Assembly: GCA_018292915.2 (NCBI GenBank)
Contig: JACVVK020000204.1
Location: forward strand, 907,001-971,000
DNA from: Batillaria attramentaria
Lineage: Eukaryota > Mollusca > Gastropoda > Batillariidae
Length of the DNA: 64,000 nucleotides
Direction: 5' to 3'
Of this stretch, positions 11,017 through 20,627 are shown in pieces. How positions within the stretch are numbered: position 1 is the first letter of the stretch; the number at the start of each line of letters is the position of its first letter. Both the position numbers and the translations under genes were made by a program. A model generated the notes under the pieces. That model was not told where the DNA came from. It made no database searches and saw only the letters and a program-made list of their open reading frames with translations.

Positions 11017-11128
11017 GTACGTTATATACGTTGTTTTTATGTTATGTGTAGTTTATGTACGCGCCCTGAGCTCTTGTGAGATGGGGCGCCACAAATACCC
11101 TTTATTATTATTATCTTATTATTATTAG
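10372..11128 (+). mobile_element. L2/CR1-like LINE, 5'-truncated 3' end
   Basis: From about 10378 a ~190-residue frame encodes the C-terminal region after the RT fingers: LDYCNSLLAGLP, AARLIFKTP, LHWLSIQNRIHYKL, GSAPSYLSALI, and VIWNGLPSHIR. This series is diagnostic of L2/CR1/Rex-type reverse transcriptases. Then follow a (TG)n tract, a conserved 3' UTR (GCGCCCTGAGCTCTTGTGAG) and an ATT-repeat tail. AGTGAC flanks both sides, a likely target duplication in the LINE-A endonuclease. A copy of the same 3' end sits at 43107-43365. Confidence 0.82.
10970..11013. repeat. (TG)n microsatellite in the L2/CR1-like 3' UTR
   Basis: About 22 TG units, also present and longer in the paralogous copy at 43193-43251, so it pre-dates the duplication and has changed in length. 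Confidence 0.97.
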
Positions 11129-11366
11129 TGACAGCTCACGACTCTACACATATATTTCCCCTCACGGGAACAGTGCTGTAGGCTTTTTTTTTTTTTTTTT
11201 TTTGCTGCCCCAACTCTTTGCCAGCTCCAGTGGTGTTCCTCCCAGGTCATGGGTGGAACCCACGGAGGACTCGGAAGCTGGGACAATTTTATTATGCATG
11301 ATGATGGAGATGAGGATGATAGTAATGGCCATGTCACACGAGAGGGCAAAAACACTTGAAAACATT

Positions 11367-14264
11367 TAGTGGAAAAGGTGAGGTCGGTTACCGTGCACTC
11401 CCCCGGCGACTCTATTAGACCAGTTTAAAAATGAACCTTGGGGTGTGCTGAGCACGTTAGATCATTGTTCCCCAAAATCGGCAGGGTTGCACCAAGAGTT
11501 ACAGCCCTTTAAGTGAGGGTACTGTCCGCGCTCACTGACCACACGCACCATAATGCATTGACAAGCAGTGATTTCAATCACACAAAAGTTTCCCTTATAT
11601 TTCACAATATAAATAAGAACATGTATGACTATGTTTATAAACGTCTCTTGTCTTCAATAAAACAAACAAAAACAAAGTACAGCTGGATACTGCTTCACAG
11701 TGTTGGTTGACGGAAGCCAAGTATTCCACCAGTGGGGAAAGTCTTGAATGGAGGGAGACAATGCCTTGTTCTCTTTCCTTGAGTCTAATGCATCATATTT
11801 GTGTGCATTTCTTTGTCTCCTATACCGTAAGTGGGGTATTCTGGTTATTTCAAACTTGACTGTGTCCTTCTGCAATGTGTCTTGGTGTCACAATATCAGA
11901 TTTAACCTCCTACCCCCCAAATTGTCAAATTACAAGAAATCTCTCTTGTGGATTATCCCAAGCAATGTTTTGCCAGTAAAACTACTATCAATGAACACGT
12001 TTTCAGAGAAAGTGTTAATCTCTACCAGAACATGTGAAAAAACGTTAGGTAGAGTGCATCTAAAGCAGCCCTTAAAGGCAATATCGTTGTTTCAAATCGT
12101 GATAATATCAAACAGAACTGCTCTTTTCTGTTTTCTGAAATCAAATATGTTACATCTGTCGGCATTTCTTTGTCTCAGAGAACCCAGGCGGGGTATGTTG
12201 GCTATTACAAACCTGATTATTTGATGCTGCAATGTGTCTTAGCGTCACAGTAACCGATTTAAGCTCCCCACCCCCCAAAATGTTGAATTACAAGACATGT
12301 CTGTAATGGTAACCCCAAACGATGTTTTACCACTAGAACTACTACAAATCAACATGTCTTCAGAGAAAATAACATTATGCACCAGAATAAAATGAAAAAA
12401 GTCGGATATGGTGCATTAAAACTTGCGCATCATTGTTAATTGCGTGGTTTCAAGTCTTAATAGAATCAGGACATTTTTTGCCATTTTGTCGACAAGGTAA
12501 AGCTGGTAACCTGGAACCCGGCCCCAGCGACTCTATTAGACCGGTTTAAAAATCAACCTTACGGTGTGCTGAACACATTAGATCATTGTTCCCATAAATC
12601 CGTTAGCTTGCACCAACAGTTACAGCTCTTAACGCATATGACCCCCATACGCACTGAAGACAAGCAACAGACTGCAATTGACAGACACGTAATTTCAATC
12701 ACTCAAAACAATTTGTCTTCTATTTGCCAATACAGATCAAACCATCCATGGCAGTGTTTATAAGCGTCTCTAGTCTGAAATAAAACAAACAGAAATGAAA
12801 TACAGCCGGATACTGCTTCACAGTGTTGACTTCCGTAAGTCATGTTTTCCAATCTTGATAAAATTAAACACTGCCATGGATGGTTTGATCTGTATTGGCA
12901 AATAGAAGACAAATTGTTTTGAGTGATTGAAATTACGTGTCTGTCAATTGCAGTCTGTTGCTTGTCTTCAGTGCGTATGGGGGTCATATACGTTAAGAGC
13001 TGTAACTGTTGGTGCAAACTAACGGATTTATGGGAACAATGATCTAATGTGTTCAGCACACCCTAAGGTTGATTTTTAAACCGGTCTAATAGAGTCGCTG
13101 GGGCCGGGTTCCAGGTAACCAGCTTTACCTTGTCGACAAAATGGCAAAAAATGTCCTGATTCTATTAAGACTTGAAACCACGCAATTAACAATGATGCGC
13201 AAGTTTTAATGCGCCATATCCAACTTTTTTCATTTTTTTCTGGTGCATAATGTTATTTTCTCTGAAGACATGTTGATTTGTAGTAGTTCTAGTGGCAAAA
13301 CATCGTTTGGGGTTACCATTACAGACATGTCTTGTAATTCAACATTTTGGGGGGTGGGGAGCTTAAATCGGTTGCTGTGACGCTAAGACACATTGCAGCA
13401 TCAAATAATCAGGTTTGTAATAACCAACATACCCCGCCTGGGTTCTCTGAAGCAAAGAAATGCCGACAGATGTAACATATTTGATTTCAGAAAACAGAAA
13501 AGAGCAGTTCTGTTTGATTTTATCACGATTTGAAACAACGATATTGCCTTTAAGGGCTGCTTTAGATGCACTCTACCTACCATTTTTTCACATGTTCTGG
13601 TAGAGATTAACACTTTCTCTGAAAACGTGTTCATTGATAGTAGTTTTACTGGCAAAACATTGCTTGGGATAATCCACAAGAGAGATTTCTTGTAATTTGA
13701 CAATTTGGGGGGTAGGAGGTTAAATCTGATATTGTGACACCAAGACACATTGCAGAAGGACACAGTCAAGTTTGAAATAACCAGAATACCCCACTTACGG
13801 TATAGGAGACAAAGAAATGCACACAAATATGATGCATTAGACTCAAGGAAAGAGAACAAGGCATTGTCTCCCTCCATTCAAGACTTTCCCACTGGTGGAA
13901 TACTTGACTTGGCTTCCGTCAACCAACACTGTGAAGCAGTATCCAGCTGTATTTTGTTTTTGTTTGTTTTATTGAAGACAAGAAACGTTTATAAACATAA
14001 TCATACATGGTCTTATTTATATTGTGAAATATAAGGGAAACTTTTGAGTGATTGAAATCACTGCTTGTCAATGCATTATGGTGCGTGTGGTCAGTGCGCG
14101 CGGACAGTAGTACCTCACTTAAAGGGCTGTAACTCTTGGTGCAACCCTGCCGATTTTGGGGAACAATGATCTAATGTGCTCAGCACACCCCAAGGTTCAT
14201 TTTTAAACTAGTCTTATAGAGTCGCCGGGGGAGTGCACGGTAACCGACCTCACCTTTTCCACTA
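11367..14264. mobile_element. 2.9-kb giant palindrome (fold-back element)
   Basis: TAGTGGAAAAGGTGAGGTCGG at 11367 is mirrored by its reverse complement ending at 14264. The two arms (about 1.4 kb each) are nearly identical through the whole length, around a ~104-bp spacer at 12763-12866. ATT lies on both flanks (11364-11366 and 14265-14267), consistent with a short target duplication. Each arm contains two diverged units (around 11430-11730 and 12540-12840), so tandem duplication came before inversion. The 158-residue open frames at 11748-12224 (+) and 13401-13877 (-) are mirror images with no recognisable domain. Confidence 0.85.
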
Positions 14265-14792
14265 ATTGTTTTCAGATGTTTCGCTGCGAAACAACGTGTT
14301 TTGTCGTGTGACATACTTCACAACAATGTTTTCAAAACATGTTTTGATCGTGGTTTCAGTTTTAGAGCCTGCCCTAAATCCGAAAACATGTTTTGTGTTT
14401 CAACCAATGAAAGCCGCCGTGCGGAGTGTCAAGTGACACCTTCCCGTATCCGCTCAGTCAACATGTCCGTAGCGGGACTCGTTTCGCCGGAATTTCACCG
14501 GCTCATCAGCCACCTTAGGTCAAGACAGAGCGGGAAGAATAGGTAAAACATGGAGGATGAGTGAAAGTGAGAATAAGCAAATATGTTTAGGGAAATACCT
14601 CACCTGGTGTTCTTGCTTCAAAAATGGCTGTGTTTGGCGGGCGTGTATACGTCAGATTTTCAGTGACGTGAGTTCGAAAGAAAATGACATCACAAAAGAT
14701 CACTGTTCGATTTTCTGCATGTTTCGATATATTCTTTCGCAAAACATGTTTTCACGTGTTAGGCTAGTCTAATTAGGCTTTTTATATAGCGG

Positions 14793-15607
14793 AAGGTAGA
14801 ACAAATTTGATCCTAACTTTTTATTACAGAAATCAGTAGAGCACAGGCCCCTAATGCTGTGGTGGTCTCCGTGAATTTGTTCTCCGTCCGCGTCACCGTT
14901 AAAAACGACCGTTTATCTTGCCATTTTCACTATATGAGCCCTGTAAATGGGCTTTTGAGGGTGTGCACAAAGTATGCGTGTTTGCGGGTACAGAAATGCG
15001 CAGAACTCCACTCTAAATACGGTTACTGTTAGACAAGACATGCATTGTTGACATACTGAAATTTTACCCCAATCAGAATGATGCTTCCTGGAAAATTGCG
15101 GCCATCAGTTTGGCCGTTGATTCAAAGGACCCTGTAAAACGGCAGTATTTGATGCTTGTGCACTTATCAGGTCACTGCAGGTGACATGTATCGCGGAAAA
15201 CATTTACGAACATTTGAACAATTTAGTCAGGAAACGCACAACACCAAAGAAGCGTTTCCTGACTGAGGGTCCTTTGAATCAACGGCCAAACTGATGGCCG
15301 CAATTTTCCAGGAAGCATCATTCTGATTGGGGTAAAAATTTCAGTATGTCAACAATGCATGTCTTGTCTAACAGTAACCGTATTTAGAGTGGAGTTCTGC
15401 GCATTTCTGTACCCGCAAACACGCATACTTTGTGCACACCCTCAAAAGCCCATTTATAGGGCTCATATAGTGAAAATGGCAAGATAAACGGTCGTTTTTA
15501 ACGGTGACGCGGACGAAGGAAACATTCACGGAGACCACCACAGCATTAGGGGCCTGTGTTCTACTAAAATCTGTAATAAAAAGTTAGGATCAAATTTGTT
15601 CTACCTT
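14793..15607. repeat. Second fold-back, ~341-bp arms
   Basis: 14793-15133 and 15266-15607 are inverted copies with few differences (shared words AAGGTAGAACAAATTTGATC, AGACAAGACATGCATTG, GATGCTTCCTGGAAAATTGC). The loop contains a small hairpin (GGAAACGC...GCGTTTCC, 15227-15261). Probably a separate inverted-repeat insertion in the same host transposon. Confidence 0.85.
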
Positions 15608-16075
15608 GTTCAGCAATTTTCCTAGCCTATGTGTCATGTATTGTTTCGGAAAGCATGTTTCGGGCGTTTTGCCTTTCAAAACATGTTTTATAAAACATGT
15701 TTTAGGAAAACATGTTTTCAGTGTGACATCGCCTTAAGTGATGCTATGGAGGTCCATGTGGTTTGGGACTGCGGGACAGGGCCGCATTCCACGCTTCCTG
15801 TCATAAATATCCCGGCATTAACCAGGCCCGGGAACTGCGGTGCCGGCCGTGTAATCATCCACATCATAAGACGTGTCATACCAAGGGAAGCACCCCCAAA
15901 GTCGCACCCGTGAAGTGGGTGAAGCTCGGCTGTGTGGCAACAGCCTCCCCATTGGGCCCATAGCACACCCGCTCTGGGTAGGAGCCGACCTAGGTAGGAA
16001 AAATCCCGCTTGCCTCGAACCCGGGTCTCCCGGTCCATGATCCAAAGTGCTAACCACTACACTACGGGGGCCGGT

Positions 16076-17227
16076 TGTAGACTATTTCTTGTGTACGTAT
16101 GATCCTGTGTCTCAGTGTTGGGTTGAAATAGCCTGGGTGCCGCGCGCGGAATCGCCACACATGCCTGTTCTTCTACACGTGATGTGCCAGTACCATCAGT
16201 TAGAGCAAGTCCCGCGTAGACAGTTTATAGCAAAATTTGGATGGAACCCGAATAGGCAGCGATACTATAAAGATAGAATAAAATTATTTAAAAAATTCAG
16301 ATGATGGGCAGAGAATGTTGGACATAATCAATTATTATGACAGTATTGATCTGTCCCCGGATATACCGTCAAACGTTTCACTGATTTTCTTTTATTCAGT
16401 CTCCGCCGAATGTATGAAGAGACACTGAGACAGGTATGTATTGGCGGCCCCGCTCGTAACACAGGTTCTATAATATGGTTTGACAAAGAGTGTCGAGGTT
16501 TGAAAAAGAAAGCGAGATAAGCCCTTATAACATACAGCCGCTCACACTCAGACGATGACAAAGAAACTTACTGTGAAGCCCGGCGCGAGTACAATGCTAT
16601 GCTGGTAGAGAAGAAACGAAACCATAACCAGTCCACGTGCAGAGTTCTGCTGGACAATAGGAATAAAAATACGGTGTTCTGGAAACACGTGCGAAACTCA
16701 GCGCGAAGAAAGCGGGAACAACCCAGGGTAAAAATAGACTGTGACGAGTGGGAGACACATTTTCGCAACGTGCTGACTGGACATGCAGACAACCGGTCGC
16801 GAGTGCTCCCCAGACAACCCCACACTCTGAAACCTGTACAGAGGTACCTGAGTTAGACGGCCCTATATCGGAGCATGACGTTAGAGAGGCCTTACGTAAA
16901 TTGAAATCAGGGAAAGCCGCCGGATTAGATGAAGTTCTGGCCGAATACCTTAAACACGCTGGAGATGCCATTGTTCCATTTTTAACAAAATACTTTAACC
17001 ACCTGTACGAGCACCAACACTTCCCCACAGACTGGGGCCGTTCAGTGATTGTACCTATCCACAAAAGGGGGGATATTAATAATCCTGCAAATTACCGAGG
17101 GGTTTCCCTTCTCAGTGTGATAAGCAAGACTTTTACCTCTATTCTGAACAAAAGATTGTACAGATGGGCGGAAACTGAAGACAAAAATTAATATGTGAAG
17201 AGCAGGCTGGATTCCGCGAGGGATATT
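16076..17227 (+). pseudogene. LINE-A copy 1, endonuclease end and RT N-terminus
   Basis: Begins with the end of the endonuclease (DYFLCTYDP, ESPHMPV: the D-H catalytic region seen as SPHMPV in copies 2 and 4). A linker follows, then RT motif 0-1: LRKLKSGKAAGLDEVLAEYL, HFPTDWGRS, PANYRGVSLLSVISKTF. Several stops and shifts interrupt 16200-16860. It is cut at 17227 by an LTR inside the EQAGFREG motif, and the next residues resume at 18528. Confidence 0.8.
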
Positions 17228-18523
17228 TGTAGCGCCCCGGGTGTGGGGTCGTCGTGGTTGTCGGGAACGCTACAGATTTAGTTTAGTGAGCTACTCTGAC
17301 ATGTGTGTTTAGGATGACTGAAGTGCGAAAGAGTATTGCATCATACTGTCGGGCCTACGTGCCACACACATCTACGCACACAGTTACTCATCAAACTTAC
17401 ACTATCTCTCGAAAGAAACAACTGACAAGAGAATAAAAATCAGAGTGTTCACTTATTCCAATGAAAGTTACATGCGGATCATATGAATCGTTAGAAGTAA
17501 TAAGGCAACACAGATTCGGCTCAAAATATATGAGCGTGATGATTAATACTTGTCGGGCAACAAACTAGAGACTACTGACTAAACCTACACTACAAATATA
17601 ACAAAAGAATGCGGAAAGAGACTAAGCTGCAAAATGTGGGACGGGACAGTACAGCTGAAGGTAGCGGGGAGTGGACAATTCCGTGAATGATATAAACCGA
17701 GAGCGCGGTCACTCTGTGAATGGAATTCCTTACTCTGCCTAGTGACCGTCTGTACTGAATGAACAGACAATACACACTCGGCCGCGTGTGTGCTGCGTGT
17801 TACACAAGAAGCTGGGAAACCTCCTTCTCTGACTGGGCATGAAACAAAGGAGCCTGACACTGGAGTATCTCTCACTATTGAGCAACGTTCTATCTCTCCG
17901 TCTAAACCAGGAGTATAACTGAACTTACATAACCGTTAATGAATTTACGTAACTGTTCTGATTAGTACTATTAACTATCAGATCTCTTAGAGTACTTCGA
18001 GCTATTACAAATATCTTCCTACTTTACATCAACAGTTCTCTGATTAAAAGGGAATAAAATGAGACACAGTCACCGTTTATCTGAAGACTAATTCCAAGTC
18101 CGAATTCAGTGGTTCCAAACACAGTTCGCAAATAATCCAATACAGAATCACAGTTTCTCCTCAGTTCACATAGTTCCTAATAGAAGAGGCATCCAGTAAC
18201 AGGTCCAACACTGGTCACAAAATACTGACTCCAGAGACTCAGAGCTACGCCTGAACATAAAAAATGGAAAAGATTCGAGGCCGGGCTGGAGGGACGACAC
18301 ACAGTCTCTGGGACTCTCAGAAAGCGACTGAGGAAAACGCGGGAAACTCTCGCTATTATAAGGCTCTATCTTTAGTGCTTATACAAGAAATCACGCGCTC
18401 ATCACGCGATCACGTGGTCAGCGCACGTGAAAACTGACCCTTCACTGTGGCTAGCTTGCCCCAATTTAAAAGTGCGCCTGTACTAAGAATGGCTGCTGTA
18501 ATGAACACAAACATAGCGAAGTG
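17228..18523. mobile_element. Solo LTR-like insertion (Gypsy-type candidate)
   Basis: Interrupts the LINE-A RT between GGATATT and CAACAGTAGAC. TATT occurs on both sides (17224-17227, 18524-18527). It starts TGTAGCGCCCCGGG, as many Gypsy LTRs do, and no coding region is present. Fragments of the same sequence recur at 28019-28115 (ATCCAGTAACAGGTCCAACACTGGTC) and 63885-64000 (TCTAAACCAGGAGTA...ATCTTCCTAC), the latter beside a Gypsy pol remnant. I do not see a clean CA terminus, so the right boundary and LTR assignment are inferred. Confidence 0.55.
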
Positions 18524-18570
18524 TATTCAACAGTAGACCATATATTTACTCTAGTGTCTATAATACAAAG

Positions 18571-18741
18571 GGTGGGTGGGTGTTTGGGGGTTTAACGTCC
18601 TTTTCCACCACATAGGGTGATATCAAAGACGGGGCAACGATGAAAAAGCCAGCACAAATATTTGGCCCCAGCCAGGATCGAACTCACGACCCGAGCATTA
18701 GAAGTCCAACGCTCTACCATTCGTCCACCCCGGCTCCCCTA
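18571..18741 (-). mobile_element. SINE-B full copy in LINE-A RT; the paralogue of the Polinton target
   Basis: On the minus strand: tRNA-like head (GGGGTGGACGAATGGTAGAG, then TCGTGAGTTCGATCC B box), a central AAATATTTGTGCTGGC, and a tail GTGGTGGAAAAGGACGTTAAAC ending in a CCCACC repeat. It is flanked by TATAATACAAAG on both sides (18559-18570, 18742-18753), a 12-bp target duplication typical of LINE-mobilised SINEs. It contains GGGGCAACGATGAAAAAGCC (about 18631-18650), the intact version of the site where the Polinton inserted in the paralogous copy. Confidence 0.9.
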
Positions 18742-19640
18742 TATAATACAAAGGTGCTTTGCCCGAAACAGGAAACTTTATGTCTGTTTCGTCGACTATC
18801 AGCGTGCTTACGATTCTGTAGACAGAACAATGCTTTGGTTTGTGTTAAATCAGATAAAGGTATCGTCCAAAATGACCCGGATGCTGAAAGCCATGTATGA
18901 GTCGGTAGGTGCATGTGTCAGATCAGGTTTCCAGTATTCCGATTTTTTCGACTGCCTCCGGGCGTCCGTCAAAGATGCTTGGCGAGTCCAGTTACCTTCT
19001 CTTTATTAATAAACGAAGTTGCAAATTGTGTAAATGAAAACGGCAAGCATGGCATACAACTGCTGCTAGGGTTCCAGGAATTGTTCTCCTTGCTGTTCGT
19101 AGATGACGTGTCTCTAATGTCAGCTACCCCTGTTAGGCTCCAGAACCAAATCTCAAACCTTGAACGTGCATCGAAAAACCTTGGTATAGAAGTTAGTCTT
19201 GAGAAAACAAAAGTAATGGTGTTCAGGAAGGGAGAGCATTTGTCAGCAAAAGAGAAGTGGTACATTGGTTCAACACAATTAGAAGTAGTAAACAGTTACA
19301 GGTTCCTTGGTTTCACGGTCTCTACCAAACTATCGTTCACAAATGCTCTCCTTGACTACGCCAAGAAAGGGAAAGACAAAGTCGCACAACTTTTAAAAAC
19401 CACGTTTAGGTTAGGCAACCTCAACCCCTCTATATTCTTTAAACTTTTTGGCGCGCAGGTAGCGCCCACGCTATTATATTCAGCGGAGGTGTGGGGAATG
19501 ACTGCCTTTGCCGTAATTGAGAAGGTTCACTTGTTCGCCATTGAAAGGTTCATGAGCGTCGATATCCGAACCCCGAATCATATGATGTACGGTGAGACTG
19601 GCAGACACCCCCTTCATGTTAATAGCACTGTTATTTATTT
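18742..19640 (+). pseudogene. LINE-A copy 1 reverse transcriptase, palm to thumb
   Basis: Contains VDYQRAYDSVDRTMLW (RT motif A region with catalytic Asp), then after a frame change PPGVRQRC (motif B), LLFVDDVSLMSAT (motif C, F-V-D-D catalytic pair), SLEKTKVMVF, a LGFTV turn, and the C-terminal thumb (AKKGKDKVAQLL, LYSAEVWG). Copy 4 at 60222-61138 is nearly identical over the same span and also has FVDD. Homology to copy 4 stops at about 19630. Confidence 0.85.
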
Positions 19641-19689
19641 TTCAAGAAAGCATCATTCCGGGCCTGGCTTGCCTTATGTTTGAGCTTTT

Positions 19690-20016
19690 CACGTGAAAAT
19701 CTGTTCTTTTTTTGCCCCCGCACGGAAGACTTATTAGTCAATTATTCAGATTGCTTGCTGGACATCGATACATATTATTTAGTAGCAAAACAGCTGTCGA
19801 CTAGAGTATTCAAGCACACCCTACTTAAACCCCCCCCCCACCCCCCCGCAAAAATAGCCCCCCTCCCCCCCACCAAAATTATTTGCATTTTTCAACAAAT
19901 GTTTAACCTGCATCCACTTTCAAACGAACTAAATTTGTGTATGTGTAACACCATGTCTTACGTACTTAAAAAGAAATTTTGCACTTTCGTGAAAAACTTT
20001 CGTTCAGTTTGGTTTC

Positions 20017-20082
<66 letters not shown>

Positions 20083-20330
20083 TCTTCTCAACAATATTCA
20101 CGACTCAGAGAGGAAAGCGTATAAAAATTAAGTACTCTGAAGGATTTAATCAGCGACTAGTCGAACAACTGAGTGAACTGCAGCTATGCTGCACTTTCTC
20201 GATGTTCACAGAATTTCATACTTGCACGCAAACATGCTGGCGAAGTCAGTGTGACTTGGTGAACTTAATTACAACATGTAGAATATACAGTAAAGCATTG
20301 TTTATACTTCATAAACACATCTCTTTTATG

Positions 20331-20380
<50 letters not shown>

Positions 20381-20627
20381 GCGGGTGAGTCTTACAGGAA
20401 TACACAGTGGAACTGGAAATCTATTTAGATTAAAAAAACAAAACAAAAACCAGCGCATAATATGGACATGAGAAATACTGCACATACAGAACAGCGCAGA
20501 TCACCTTTCAAAAAAAAAAAAAAAAAAAAAATCACTGGTCACAAGTCTATTGCAGCACAGACGCAATGGTGTAGACACCAGTCTTAGACTTTACACTTCT
20601 AGTACTGATTAAAATCTCTAAATTAAG
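19690..20627. other. Non-coding stretch with two (CA)n arrays
   Basis: C-rich low complexity at 19829-19875, (CA)n at about 20019-20081 and (AC)n at 20333-20378, and an A-run at 20508-20531. No gene recognised; long frames here are repeat artefacts. Confidence 0.8.

Larger units (their letters stand above)
11326..15734. mobile_element. 4.4-kb DNA transposon with GGC-ATGTCACAC termini and TAA duplication
   Basis: The left end TGGCCATGTCACAC (11326-11339) is the inverse of the right end GTGTGACATCGCCT (15721-15734) with about two differences. TAA lies immediately outside at 11323-11325 and 15735-15737, and the uninterrupted SINE-A sequence has one TAA there. A 3-bp TWA duplication and GG-starting TIRs point to the PIF/Harbinger group (inference; no transposase is visible). 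The interior is filled by two fold-back structures (11367-14264 and 14793-15607) and several AAAACATGTTTT words near the right end. Confidence 0.7.
11180..16075 (-). mobile_element. SINE-A copy split in two by a DNA transposon
   Basis: The left piece (11180-11325) is the 3' half and A-tail of SINE-A on the minus strand; the right piece (15738-16075) is the 5' half with its tRNA head. Together they make one SINE flanked by TGTAG in the LINE-A endonuclease gene (left end about 11179, right about 16078), the likely target duplication. The paralogous LINE-A copy at 43413 lacks this SINE, so the insertion is younger than the LINE duplication. Confidence 0.85.
7975..19640 (+). mobile_element. LINE-A copy 1, heavily interrupted non-LTR retrotransposon
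   Basis: Consecutive pieces of one LINE lie in order on the plus strand: ORF1 (7982-8254, 9502-9660), endonuclease (9720-10371, 11129-11179, 16076-16180) and reverse transcriptase (16200-17227, 18528-18570, 18742-19630). Removing the intervening elements joins the pieces at duplicated target bases, so this is a single copy expanded from about 4.5 kb to 11.7 kb by nested insertions. All frames carry stops or shifts, so it is dead. Copies 2, 3 and 4 are at 34.5-39.1, 39.33-39.71 and 43.37-44.75/60.22-61.2 kb. Confidence 0.8.

Noticed and set aside
11748..12224. 158-residue ORF and its mirror at 13401-13877
   Set aside because: Both are the two arms of the palindrome; the peptide has an internal repeat from an older duplication and no domain. 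Not counted as coding.
18640..18900. Frame starting MKKPAQIFGPSQDR (also at 60119)
   Set aside because: It is SINE-B read into the LINE-A RT out of frame, duplicated with the locus, not a gene.
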